Shown here: in pieces, positions 7,692 through 15,123 of the stretch
Numbering within the stretch: the stretch's first letter is position 1
How the letters are laid out: the number at the start of each line of letters is the position of its first letter
Assembly (NCBI GenBank): GCA_019239445.1
Contig: JAFAZV010000270.1
Location: 1 to 34,339, forward strand
Direction of reading: 5' to 3'
Source of the DNA: Solirubrobacterales bacterium
GTDB lineage: Bacteria; Actinomycetota; Thermoleophilia; Solirubrobacterales; Solirubrobacteraceae
DNA length: 34,339 nucleotides
Made by a program: the position numbers and the translations under genes
The notes under the pieces: generated by a model
What the model was told of the DNA's origin: nothing
Seen by the model: only the letters and a program-made list of their open reading frames with translations
The model's database searches: none

Positions 7692-9059
7692 ATGATGACC
7701 GAGCGCTTGATCGTCATCGGAGGGGGTGGCGCGGGAACCGCGGCATCCACGATCGCCAAACGCGCGAATCCCAACCTTCACGTCAGCGTCTTCACCGAGT
7801 ACCCGGACATCGCCTATTCGCCGTGTGGAATTCCGTACGCCCATGGACGCGAGATACCGGAGTTCGAGAACCTGTTCCTCTCCACCGTGCAGCGCTACGT
7901 CGATGACGGGCTCGACATGCGGATGGAAACCTGCGTCACAGACATCGACCTCGCCCGCCGCACGATTACTGCACGCAACGCCCACGAGGGCTTCGACAAG
8001 CTCATCCTGTGCACCGGATTCGTCTGGGAGCAGCCCGACGTACCCGGCGCGAATCTCGAAGGCCTGCATTACGTGAAGGACATTCGCCGCGCGATGGAAT
8101 TCGACAAGGAGCTCGACACAATGAAGCGGGCGGTGGTAATCGGCGGCATGTGGCTCGGCGTCGAGATGTCGGGCGCTCTCGCGCGACGCGGCCTTGAGGT
8201 CGACTTCATCGACGACGGGCCATGGCTGCTCTCTGAGCTCGTCGATCCGGACGTCGCGGAGCCCGCGCAGCAGGCGCTCGAGCGCCTCGGCGTAAACGTT
8301 CGTACGGGAACCAAGCTGATCGGCTTTGAGGGGTCCGACGGCCGTATGCGCGCAGTGTCGACGAGCGCGGGCGAGCTCGCCTGCGACGTGGCAGTCATCT
8401 GCCTGCACAAGCTCCCGAACACGACGCTAGCTTCGGCCATCGGGCTCGAGCTCGGCACCACCGGCGGGGTCGTCGTCGATGACCACATGCGCACCTCCGC
8501 GCCCGGCGTCTGGGCGGCCGGGGACGTGGTCGAGGTCCCGCACGGCCTGTCGATGCTTCCGATCCGGGGGCTCACTGGATCCCATGCCTACGCACAGGGG
8601 CGCGTGGCTGGAGCCAACGCAGCCGGCGAGGATCGTTCGTATGACCCGGTGTGGATTCCTTGGGCGTTCATGTCCGGCGACTACACGATCGGCGGATTCT
8701 CCATCGGCGAGACCTTGGCCGAGGCGATGGGCATCCCCTACGTGCTCGCGAGCGGAGTCGGCGTGTCTCGCGCTCGCTACTTCCCGGGCGCGGCGCGAAC
8801 GCACGTGAAGCTGCTCGCGGAGCCTGGGACGCTTCGGCTGATCGGCGCGCAGCTGCACGGAGGCGAGGGAATCAAGGAGCGTTGTGACTTCCTCGCGTTC
8901 GTTGGCAAGCGCGGAGCGACGCTCGAGGACCTTGCCTGGATGGAGAACATCTACTCTCCGCCGATCGGCGCCCTGTTCGAGCCGATCCAGATCGCGGCCC
9001 AGGCCGGCCTGGCAGAGCAGAAGGTGCACCAGCCGGAGCGCGAGAAGGTGACCATATGA
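7692..9059 (+). CDS. FAD/NAD(P)-dependent disulfide oxidoreductase, CoA-disulfide reductase/NADH oxidase type
   Basis: Protein of 455 aa. The FAD-binding motif VIGGGGAGTAAS starts near residue 8; the single redox Cys45 sits in AYSPCGIPY, as in CoA-disulfide reductases, NADH oxidases and peroxidases. LILCTGFVWEQPDVPGANL and the second Rossmann motif AVVIGGMWLGVEMSGALARRG are followed by the FAD site GVWAAGDVVEV. The C-terminal dimerisation domain (IGAQLHGGEGIKERCDFLA) is present and there is no fused rhodanese. ATG 7692 has a clear AGAGAGGAG site; the longer ORF from 7470 overlaps the decarboxylase. Electron acceptor (O2, CoA disulfide, persulfide or another thiol) cannot be chosen from sequence. 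Confidence 0.88.
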   Translation: MMTERLIVIGGGGAGTAASTIAKRANPNLHVSVFTEYPDIAYSPCGIPYAHGREIPEFENLFLSTVQRYVDDGLDMRMETCVTDIDLARRTITARNAHEGFDKLILCTGFVWEQPDVPGANLEGLHYVKDIRRAMEFDKELDTMKRAVVIGGMWLGVEMSGALARRGLEVDFIDDGPWLLSELVDPDVAEPAQQALERLGVNVRTGTKLIGFEGSDGRMRAVSTSAGELACDVAVICLHKLPNTTLASAIGLELGTTGGVVVDDHMRTSAPGVWAAGDVVEVPHGLSMLPIRGLTGSHAYAQGRVAGANAAGEDRSYDPVWIPWAFMSGDYTIGGFSIGETLAEAMGIPYVLASGVGVSRARYFPGAARTHVKLLAEPGTLRLIGAQLHGGEGIKERCDFLAFVGKRGATLEDLAWMENIYSPPIGALFEPIQIAAQAGLAEQKVHQPEREKVTI

Positions 9060-9382
9060 CGCTTTCCGAGCGCAAACAGCGCCTGCGCGAGCGCTCGGAG
9101 TACGTGCTACGGCTAGCTGCGATGGATGAGGTTGCGCGCCGATACCCCGACCAGGCAACCAAAGCTGCCCTTCCCCGAACGAACCCGTTCTGGCGCTGGG
9201 TGTTCGTCCCCCTGTACCGCCGCGTGCCGTGGTCGTTCAAGCGTGACGCGATGCGCAGACTGAAGATGACGGCTCAAGGTTGGCCGCAAGACGCACGCCG
9301 CTTTGGTGAGCCGTGGCGGCCACCAGCGCCGCCGGCGCGTCCCACCGCTCTCGAAGGTGCTCGGGGGGCGCCTGCATCCTGA
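9056..9382 (+). CDS. Hypothetical basic protein, 108 aa
   Basis: Unrecognised short protein starting at an ATGA overlap with the oxidoreductase stop and preceded by GAGAAGGTGA. The first third is a charged helix (ERKQRLRERSEYVLRLAAMDEVARRYP). The middle has TNPFWRWVFVPLYRRVPWSFKRDAMRRLKMTAQGWP, rich in Trp and Arg, and the tail is Pro/Ala-rich. There is no signal peptide or clear membrane segment. Its coupling to both neighbours suggests it is expressed with them, possibly as a small partner of the flavoprotein (inference). The 3' end overlaps the possible start of the PRTase gene. Confidence 0.6.
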   Translation: MTLSERKQRLRERSEYVLRLAAMDEVARRYPDQATKAALPRTNPFWRWVFVPLYRRVPWSFKRDAMRRLKMTAQGWPQDARRFGEPWRPPAPPARPTALEGARGAPAS

Positions 9383-9930
9383 GCGACGGGGCGTTCACGG
9401 TCACGCGCGATTTGCTGCGTGCGGAACTGGCCGGAGATCTCAGCCGCGGCGGATATGTCCTGCGCAGCGACGCCTCGGCCTCCGTGACCCGGCGCTACTT
9501 CGACAAGTTCCTCGTCCTCAGTCGACCCGGTCTGCTCACGCGCGCGGCGCGACTGCTCGCGGACCTCGTCGCCGAGGATTGCGAGCGACTTGCCGTCACG
9601 GGAGTGCCCTCTGCGACGCTGGCAACCGCTCTCGCACAGGAAACCGGGCTGACGCTGCTACTCGGGCGGGAACGGCAAGCAGGCGCGTTCGGGGGTGAGC
9701 TTTCGGCGGGCACACGCGCGACGCTGGTTGAGGACGTTGTCTTCAGCGGCCAGACAGCACTGGCAGGCGCCCGCGCGCTGCGCGAAGCGGGCGCTGAGCC
9801 GCTGGAAGTCGTCGCTCTGCTCGACCGTCAGTCTGGCGCGGCCCAGCTGCTCGCGTCCGAGGGACTGCCACTACGAGCGTTGTTCACCGAGGCGCAGCTG
9901 TTGGAACAGCCCGGCCGGCCGCCGCTATGA
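9313..9930 (+). CDS. Orotate phosphoribosyltransferase-like protein, atypical
   Basis: Protein of up to 205 aa with type I PRTase features. VTRRYFDKFLVL matches the OPRT N-terminal YFDK element, GVPSATLATALA the GGxxxA helix, and ATLVEDVVFSGQTALAGARALREAGA the PRPP-binding strand-loop (usually EDVxTTGxS). The flexible catalytic loop, normally RKExKxHG, is reduced to GRERQAGAFGG, so the usual Lys and His are missing. The start is uncertain: GTG 9313 (with GGTGAG upstream) overlaps the previous gene by 70 nt, and later starts near 9379-9412 are possible. The stop overlaps the M20 gene (ATGA). It probably acts on a different base or serves a non-OPRT role, since no other pyr genes are near. Confidence 0.72.
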   Translation: MAATSAAGASHRSRRCSGGACILSDGAFTVTRDLLRAELAGDLSRGGYVLRSDASASVTRRYFDKFLVLSRPGLLTRAARLLADLVAEDCERLAVTGVPSATLATALAQETGLTLLLGRERQAGAFGGELSAGTRATLVEDVVFSGQTALAGARALREAGAEPLEVVALLDRQSGAAQLLASEGLPLRALFTEAQLLEQPGRPPL

Positions 9931-11174
9931 CTGAGCCGCCAATTGGTGAGCAGTCCGCCAATGCCAGCGCGAAACGAGTGCGCGAGCGACTGGCCGAGCT
10001 CGCCACGATCGGCGGCGAGGGCGGCGGCGGTGTCACCCGCCTCGCCTACACCGAAGCTGAACGTGAGGCCCATCGTCGTTTCGCCGATTGGGCAACTCTC
10101 GAGGGGGCCCGGTGCCATGTCGACCCGGCGGGCAACACAGTCGCCATTTTCCGCGACGGCGCTCCCTACTTCCTCATCGGTTCGCACCTCGACACAGTCA
10201 TGCACGGCGGCCGATACGACGGTGCCGCAGGCGTCGTCGCCGCGCTGGAGGCGGCAAGCGCGCTGAGCGAGACGCGCCACGGCGTTCGTGTGGTTGCGTT
10301 CGCGGCAGAAGAGGGAGCGCGGTTCGGCCGCCCGACGATCGGCAGTTCGCTGGCCGCCGGAGTACTAAATGATCTCGGTCTCGGAGCACTGCGCGACGCA
10401 GACGGAGTCACGCCAGCGGCCGCGGCGGCCGAAGTCGGCCTCAGCCCGACCGAGACTCAGCCTTGGCTCGATAGCGACGTGGCGTGCTTCTTTGAGCTAC
10501 ACATCGAACAGGGACGCCAGCTCGAGAGCGGCGCGGCGCGCATCGGGCTCGTTGATGCGATCGCGGGCAGCGTACGGCTCCAGTTTGAGCTCACCGGCAG
10601 AGCAGATCACTCCGGCGCGACGCCCATGCGGATGCGCGCCGATGCGCTGGCTGCCGCGAGTGAGCTCGTGCTCGCCGTCGAGGAGATCGCGCGGCGACAT
10701 CGATCAACCGTCGCGACGGTCGGTCGTGTGCAGGTCCGCCCAAACAGCGTAACCACGATCCCCGGCCACGTGATGCTGTGGGTCGACTTGCGCGACGTCG
10801 ATCCCGACCTTCAACGACGCGCTGCGCGCCAGGTGCTCGAGACAGCCATGGACATCACCGAAGCTCGAGGCCTGCACATGGGCAGTCGCGTGCTCTCCGA
10901 ACAGCCGCCGATCGTATTGCCGGCGTGGCCACGCGCGATCCTCTACGACGACTGCCGAGCGCGCAACCTGACCTACCGCGTGCTCTCGAGCGGCGCCGGA
11001 CATGATGCCGCCGTGGTCGCGCGACGGGCCCCCGCGGCGATGTTGTTCATTCCGTGCGTTGATGGGGTCAGCCATTCTCCCCGCGAACAGGCCAGTCCCG
11101 AAGACATTGCCCTCGGCGCCGAGGTTCTCTGCAGCGCGCTGCGCCGGACCGACGCGATCATCGCCAGCCAATGA
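9927..11174 (+). CDS. M20 family Zn-dependent amidohydrolase, allantoate/N-carbamoyl-amino-acid type
   Basis: Protein of 415 aa of the AllC / N-carbamoyl-L-amino acid / beta-ureidopropionase group, which removes the carbamoyl group from ureido compounds. Dinuclear metal ligands are visible in order: HLDTVMHGGRYDGAAGV, AAEEGARFG, ELHIEQGRQLE and the C-terminal DGVSHSPREQAS. The lid domain holds TGRADHSGATPMRMRADAL and RVQVRPNSVTTIPG. Length matches the family (about 410-420). ATG overlaps the PRTase-like stop. With carbamate kinase and FdrA at the other end of this run, the layout recalls the E. coli allC-allF-allK allantoin genes. Which ureido substrate is used cannot be decided from sequence. 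Confidence 0.9.
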   Translation: MTEPPIGEQSANASAKRVRERLAELATIGGEGGGGVTRLAYTEAEREAHRRFADWATLEGARCHVDPAGNTVAIFRDGAPYFLIGSHLDTVMHGGRYDGAAGVVAALEAASALSETRHGVRVVAFAAEEGARFGRPTIGSSLAAGVLNDLGLGALRDADGVTPAAAAAEVGLSPTETQPWLDSDVACFFELHIEQGRQLESGAARIGLVDAIAGSVRLQFELTGRADHSGATPMRMRADALAAASELVLAVEEIARRHRSTVATVGRVQVRPNSVTTIPGHVMLWVDLRDVDPDLQRRAARQVLETAMDITEARGLHMGSRVLSEQPPIVLPAWPRAILYDDCRARNLTYRVLSSGAGHDAAVVARRAPAAMLFIPCVDGVSHSPREQASPEDIALGAEVLCSALRRTDAIIASQ

Positions 11175-11256
11175 GCGAACGTCGCCGGCGCGACCGGATC
11201 CGCGCGCCGACGCCACCCGTCCGACCGCCACAGGCGGGGGAGGATCATTTGCGCAT

Positions 11257-11442
11257 ATGCGCGAGCTAAGGCGGTTCTTCCGAGCGAACCCTCAGGTGCT
11301 GGTACTGCTGCTCATATGCCTGATCTTGGGGCTCGGAACCTTCCTGGCCGTGATCTTCGGCATCATCAGTTCGGGCACGGGCTCGAATTCTGGCGAGCCG
11401 TCCGGCGCCGTGGGCGCCTTGGCGGTGCTCGTAGGCGCATAG
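11257..11442 (+). CDS. Small single-span membrane protein, 61 aa
   Basis: Short ORF from ATG 11257 with a strong upstream purine block (GGGGGAGGA). It is hidden inside a longer track ORF. A basic N-terminus (MRELRRFFRANPQ) precedes one hydrophobic helix (VLVLLLICLILGLGTFLAVIFGII), then a Ser/Gly linker and a hydrophobic end (GAVGALAVLVGA). The positive-inside rule predicts a cytoplasmic N-terminus. It lies 82 bp after the M20 gene and may close that transcript. Function is unknown. Confidence 0.6.
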   Translation: MRELRRFFRANPQVLVLLLICLILGLGTFLAVIFGIISSGTGSNSGEPSGAVGALAVLVGA

Positions 11443-11829
11443 CTGCCCCGTCTCGGTCAGCGAGCGACACGTTCGCGGCCGGCATCGCCAGCCACGGCGC
11501 GGATCGGTGAGATGCAGTGTGCTGGGGGCGGCGGAATCGATCCCGGACGCCGTGCGCGCTCCCAGCGCAACGGTTGGCGGTGAGGATGCGGCTCGGGGTG
11601 GCGCTGGGGCTGTGGTCCGGGCTCGCGGTGGAGATACGGCCCGGGGCTCTGCTCGTCGCGCCGCGCTTCCGCTGGATGGTCGGCGAGGAGATCGTCAACT
11701 CGGCTCAACCAGGCGCGCCAGCGCTTGCTTGAAGACTGGAACATATGTTCGTGAGAGTAGAGGGCCGAGCGGACGGAACCGTGGGACGGGCGTGGCCCGG
11801 CGCACGCGAAGACGGGGTGCCGACGGCTG
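11443..11829. other. Gene-poor interval between convergent genes
   Basis: I see no convincing gene here. The best small ORF on the + strand (11585-11731, about 48 aa, MRLGVALGLWSGLAVEI...) follows a GGCGGTGAGG block but has no recognisable family. The interval also holds the LexA-like palindrome listed separately. No terminator with a T-run was found for either converging transcript. Confidence 0.4.
11739..11750. promoter_or_regulatory. LexA/SOS-box-like palindrome
   Basis: GAACATATGTTC is a perfect 12-bp palindrome containing the GAAC-N4-GTTC core of Gram-positive and actinobacterial LexA boxes (consensus near CGAACNNNNGTTCG), followed by G. It is not placed before any recognised SOS gene: the gene to the right is on the opposite strand and convergent. 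It could be a relic, control the tiny ORFs here, or be chance. Confidence 0.35.
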
Positions 11830-13008
11830 TTACGTCGGCGAGCCCAGCTGGGACCAGATCTCGAGCTTGCTGCTGACGCGCTCGATCACGGCGTCGGTGA
11901 ACTCGGTCGTGCCGGCGTGGCCGCCGAGGTCGGGTGTCTTGATGCCGGCGCCGACGGTTTCGAGGGCGGCCTCGTAGACGGCACGCGCCGCGCGTTCGAC
12001 GGTGGCACCGCTGTCGCGGGAGCGATGCGGCAGGGCGCTGGCACGTCCTGGATGGTTGGCCGAGTGCGTCGGTCCGGCCTCGGCGCGCTCGCCGGCTTGG
12101 CTGAGCAACGCCCCGACGGCGAGGATCATCGCGAGCGGGTTGGCGAGATCCTTGCCCTGCAGCGCCGGCGCGGTCCCATGAGGCGCCTCGGCCATGGCGA
12201 CCGTGGTGTCGTAGCGCTCGTCGAAGGCGAGGAGGATGGACTCGGCGCCGGCGATCGACCCGTACATCGGGAGCACGAGGTCCGAGAGGCAGTCGCCGTC
12301 GCGATTCAGCGCAGGGATCACTAGGGGCGCGTCCGTGGCGCCCGAGAGCAGGCCGGCGTAAGTGGCGTCGATCAGCACCGGCTGGTAGGGGACCTCTGGG
12401 TAGCGGGCGGCGGCGGCGTCGATCTCCTCCTTGAGCATGCCTTCGTACACGGGCGACACCGTCCATTTCGGGCCGCCATAGACACGGGCGCTCATCCTCT
12501 CGGCGGTGCGGAAGGTGTACTCCGCGACGGCTCGGCAGGTCGAGCGGGTGACGCGCTCGGTGCGGTAGGCGACCTCGTCCGCGGCGCCCGCGTGGCCTTC
12601 GCGCCACTGCTCAGCGCCGTAAGCGTCCCCGACCGCCATCCGCACGACCGATATCGGGTGGTGGACGCCGGCGATCGGTGTGACGCCGGGTAGACGCCGT
12701 CCGGTCCTGACGATCACCTTGCCGTCGACCCGTTCGCGCAGGATGCGGTTCGGCGATCCGACATCGTCCGCGCCCTCGGGCGTGATCGTCGCGGCTTTCA
12801 GGCCAAGACCGGCCTCGCGCATCGCTTCCGCCGCGTCGACCACGACCTGATTCTGCGTCGCGCGGCGGTTCTCGAGCGAGAGGTCGAAGCGTTCCAGCCC
12901 GGGCTCGAGGCCGAGCAAGCCAGGATCCAGGAGGCGGAGAGCTTGCTCGAGCAGCTCCTGACCGGTCTCGTCTCCCTCGAGCACGATGACCCTGAGCGTC
13001 CCGGCCAT
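11830..13008 (-). CDS. Isocitrate/isopropylmalate dehydrogenase family protein
   Basis: Protein of 392 aa of the NAD(P)-dependent beta-decarboxylating dehydrogenase family (isocitrate, 3-isopropylmalate or homoisocitrate). The opening strand VIVLEGDETGQELLEQAL, ITPEGADDVGSPNRILRE, AVAEYTFRTAERM (catalytic Tyr164), GGPKWTVSPVYEGM (Lys181), NRDGDCLSDLVLPMYGSI (metal Asp) and EAPHGTAPALQGKDLANPLAMILA (cofactor loop) are all present. An extra hydrophilic segment (about residues 313-336, SANHPGRASALPHRSRD) sits after the cofactor loop. It shares the minus strand with the upstream HD-domain gene 29 bp away. No leu genes or other TCA-cycle genes are near, so the substrate stays open; isocitrate is my first guess. 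Confidence 0.83.
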   Translation of the reverse strand: MAGTLRVIVLEGDETGQELLEQALRLLDPGLLGLEPGLERFDLSLENRRATQNQVVVDAAEAMREAGLGLKAATITPEGADDVGSPNRILRERVDGKVIVRTGRRLPGVTPIAGVHHPISVVRMAVGDAYGAEQWREGHAGAADEVAYRTERVTRSTCRAVAEYTFRTAERMSARVYGGPKWTVSPVYEGMLKEEIDAAAARYPEVPYQPVLIDATYAGLLSGATDAPLVIPALNRDGDCLSDLVLPMYGSIAGAESILLAFDERYDTTVAMAEAPHGTAPALQGKDLANPLAMILAVGALLSQAGERAEAGPTHSANHPGRASALPHRSRDSGATVERAARAVYEAALETVGAGIKTPDLGGHAGTTEFTDAVIERVSSKLEIWSQLGSPT

Positions 13009-13037
13009 ATCGGTGACGATACTCGAGGGGAAGCCAG

Positions 13038-13607
13038 CTAAGCCGCCGGCAGGAGAACCTCACGCCGCTCGGCGAGCGCGGCGATGACGTTCGCCAGGTG
13101 CTCGTCAAAGTCGATTCCGAGCTCGTCGGCGCCATGCTGGAGCTCCTCGCGGTTAACGGCGGCGGCGAAGCTCGGCTGGCGCAGCTTCTTCTTGACCGAC
13201 TTCGGCGTCATGCCGACCAGGCCCTCGGGTCGGACGTAGGCGACGGCGAGGACAAAGCCGGAAAGCTCGTCGACCGCATACAGCGTCTTCTCCATCGGCG
13301 TTTCGCGCGGGACGCCGAGGAAGTCGGCGTGCGACGCGACCGCCCGCACGAGCTCGGGTGGATAGCCGCGCGCCTCGAGCTCGCGCAGTGCGTAGCGAGG
13401 ATGGCCGTCGTCGAGGTTCGGGTAGCGCTCGTAGTCGAGGTCGTGCAGTAGGCCGGTCACGCCCCACAGTTCCGGATCGCCGTCGAAGCGGGGGGCGTAG
13501 GCGCGCATCGCGGCCTCTACGGCGAGCATGTGGCGGCGCAGCGGTTCCGACTGCGTCCATTCGCAAAGGAGGGTCCAGGCGTCTTCTCGCGAAACCTGTT
13601 CGGGCAT
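13038..13607 (-). CDS. HD-domain protein (predicted metal-dependent phosphohydrolase)
   Basis: Protein of 189 aa with an HD/HDIG-type core: RRHMLAVEAAMRAYA (first His), GVTGLLHDLDYERYPN (HD pair) and AVASHADFLG (later His). LYAVDELSGFVLAVAYVRPEG supplies the conserved Asp of the helical bundle. Such short stand-alone HD proteins hydrolyse phosphate esters or nucleotides, but the substrate here is unknown. The tail KSVKKKLRQPSFAAAVNREEL...GIDFDEHLANVIAAL is usual for the subfamily. It is the first gene of a minus-strand pair with the dehydrogenase and is divergent from murA (148 bp). Confidence 0.85.
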   Translation of the reverse strand: MPEQVSREDAWTLLCEWTQSEPLRRHMLAVEAAMRAYAPRFDGDPELWGVTGLLHDLDYERYPNLDDGHPRYALRELEARGYPPELVRAVASHADFLGVPRETPMEKTLYAVDELSGFVLAVAYVRPEGLVGMTPKSVKKKLRQPSFAAAVNREELQHGADELGIDFDEHLANVIAALAERREVLLPAA

Positions 13608-13755
13608 GGCTGTTACCCTAGCTCAGCGCTCAGGACTGGAGCAGGCGCCGGAGCGAACGAGCAATGTCGCCAACGGACACCGTCCGCCGACTGCTACAAA
13701 TCCGGCGCGCGCCCTGAAGGCCACCCGTCCCCCTATCCCGGCGCCTGAGATCCCG

Positions 13756-15057
13756 ATGGAGAAATTCGTAATCGAAGGCGGTGTGCCGCTGTCCGGCACG
13801 ATCGTGCCCGCCGGCAACAAGAACGGGGCGCTTCCGGTCCTCGCAGCCTGCCTGCTCACCGACGACGAAGTCATTCTGCGCAACGTGCCGCGGATCAACG
13901 ATGTCGAGGCAATGGCCCTGTTGCTCGAGTCTCTCGGGGCGCGGGTGCGCTGGCTTGGCGAGCAGGAGGTCGCCGTCGACGCCTCGACGGTCGACAGCCA
14001 CGAGGTGGACCGCGAGCTGGCGGAGCGGATCAGGGCGTCGTTTCTCCTTGCCGGGCCGTTGCTGGCCCGGTTCGGGCGGGCGTACATGCCGCCCCCCGGC
14101 GGGGACGTGATCGGCCGGCGCCGGCTTGATCCGCACCTGGACGCGTTCCGGGCGCTCGGCGCGACGGTCAGGCACGGGCACGACATCGAGCTCGAGGCGC
14201 CGGCGCTGGGTCTGCGCAACTGTGACTTTCTGATGGACGAGCCGTCCGTGATGGGGACCGAGAACGCGCTCATGGCCGCTGCGCTAACGCCCGGGCCGAC
14301 GGTGATCCGCAACGCGGCGTCAGAGCCCCATGTGCAGGATCTTGCGCGGATGCTCGTCGCGATGGGAGCGTCGATCGACGGGATCGGCTCAAACGTGATG
14401 ACCGTCCACGGCACCACGAGCCTGCGCGGCTGTACACACACCATTGCTCCGGATCACATCGAGATCGGCTCATTCATGGCTCTTGCTGGCGTGACCGGCG
14501 GAGAGCTCATCGTCAAGGACACAGTCCCCCAGGATCTGCGCATGATCCGGCTGGTGTTCGACCGTCTCGGGCTGCGCAGCGAGCAGCGCGGCGCTGAGGT
14601 GATCGTGCCCGGCCGCCAGGAGCTTGTGGTCCGTAACGACCTGGGCGACTACATGCCGAAGGTCGAAGACGGTCCGTGGCCGGCGTTTCCGGCCGACCTG
14701 ACGAGCATCGCGCTTGCCCTCGCGACGCAGGCCGCGGGGTCGGTGATCATCCACGAGAAGATGTTCGAGAACCGCCTGTTCTTCACCGACAAGCTGCAGC
14801 TGATGGGAGCCGCGATTACGATCTGCGATCCGCATCGGGCGATCGTCGTCGGGCCACGGCAGCTTCACGCGGCCCGGCTCGAATCCCCCGACATCCGCGC
14901 CGGGATGGCGATGCTGATCGCCGCGCTGTGCGCCGAAGGACTGACCGAGATCGGCAACATCCGCCAGATCGACCGCGGCTATGAGCGGATCGACGAGCGC
15001 TTGCGGCAGCTGGGGGCGCGGATCGAGCGGGTGGATGACGTGCCCGCTCACGTCTGA
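13756..15057 (+). CDS. murA: UDP-N-acetylglucosamine 1-carboxyvinyltransferase with Asp at the fosfomycin-target position
   Basis: MurA transfers enolpyruvate from PEP to UDP-GlcNAc, the first committed step of peptidoglycan synthesis. The protein is 433 aa from ATG 13756, which opens at the family N-terminus MEKFVIEGG. NKNGALPVLAA holds the conserved Lys-Asn pair, WPAFPADLTSIAL the catalytic Asp, and DIRAGMAMLIAAL...IDRGYERIDERL the C-terminal substrate-binding part. The active-site loop reads PPGGDVIGRRRLD, so residue 117 is Asp instead of the Cys that fosfomycin alkylates. The same Cys-to-Asp change occurs in Mycobacterium and Chlamydia MurA and keeps activity. Natural fosfomycin insensitivity is the expected consequence. 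hisZ follows after 66 bp. Confidence 0.93.
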   Translation: MEKFVIEGGVPLSGTIVPAGNKNGALPVLAACLLTDDEVILRNVPRINDVEAMALLLESLGARVRWLGEQEVAVDASTVDSHEVDRELAERIRASFLLAGPLLARFGRAYMPPPGGDVIGRRRLDPHLDAFRALGATVRHGHDIELEAPALGLRNCDFLMDEPSVMGTENALMAAALTPGPTVIRNAASEPHVQDLARMLVAMGASIDGIGSNVMTVHGTTSLRGCTHTIAPDHIEIGSFMALAGVTGGELIVKDTVPQDLRMIRLVFDRLGLRSEQRGAEVIVPGRQELVVRNDLGDYMPKVEDGPWPAFPADLTSIALALATQAAGSVIIHEKMFENRLFFTDKLQLMGAAITICDPHRAIVVGPRQLHAARLESPDIRAGMAMLIAALCAEGLTEIGNIRQIDRGYERIDERLRQLGARIERVDDVPAHV

Positions 15058-15069
15058 GGCGCTCCTGCG

Positions 15070-15087
15070 GCCGCGCGTCAGCGCGGC
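15070..15087 (+). other. Small GC hairpin in the murA-hisZ spacer
   Basis: GCCGCGC-GTCA-GCGCGGC forms a 7-bp stem with a 4-nt loop just after the murA stop. There is no following T-run, so it is not a clear intrinsic terminator. It may be an mRNA processing or stability element or a weak pause site. Confidence 0.3.
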
Positions 15088-15123
15088 GGATCCAAGGCCG
15101 CCACACGTAGCATCCGGGCGAGC

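Noticed and set aside
11507-11977. 156-aa plus-strand ORF in the gene-poor interval
   Set aside because: It runs antisense into the dehydrogenase gene and is Arg/Gly/Ser-rich without motifs.
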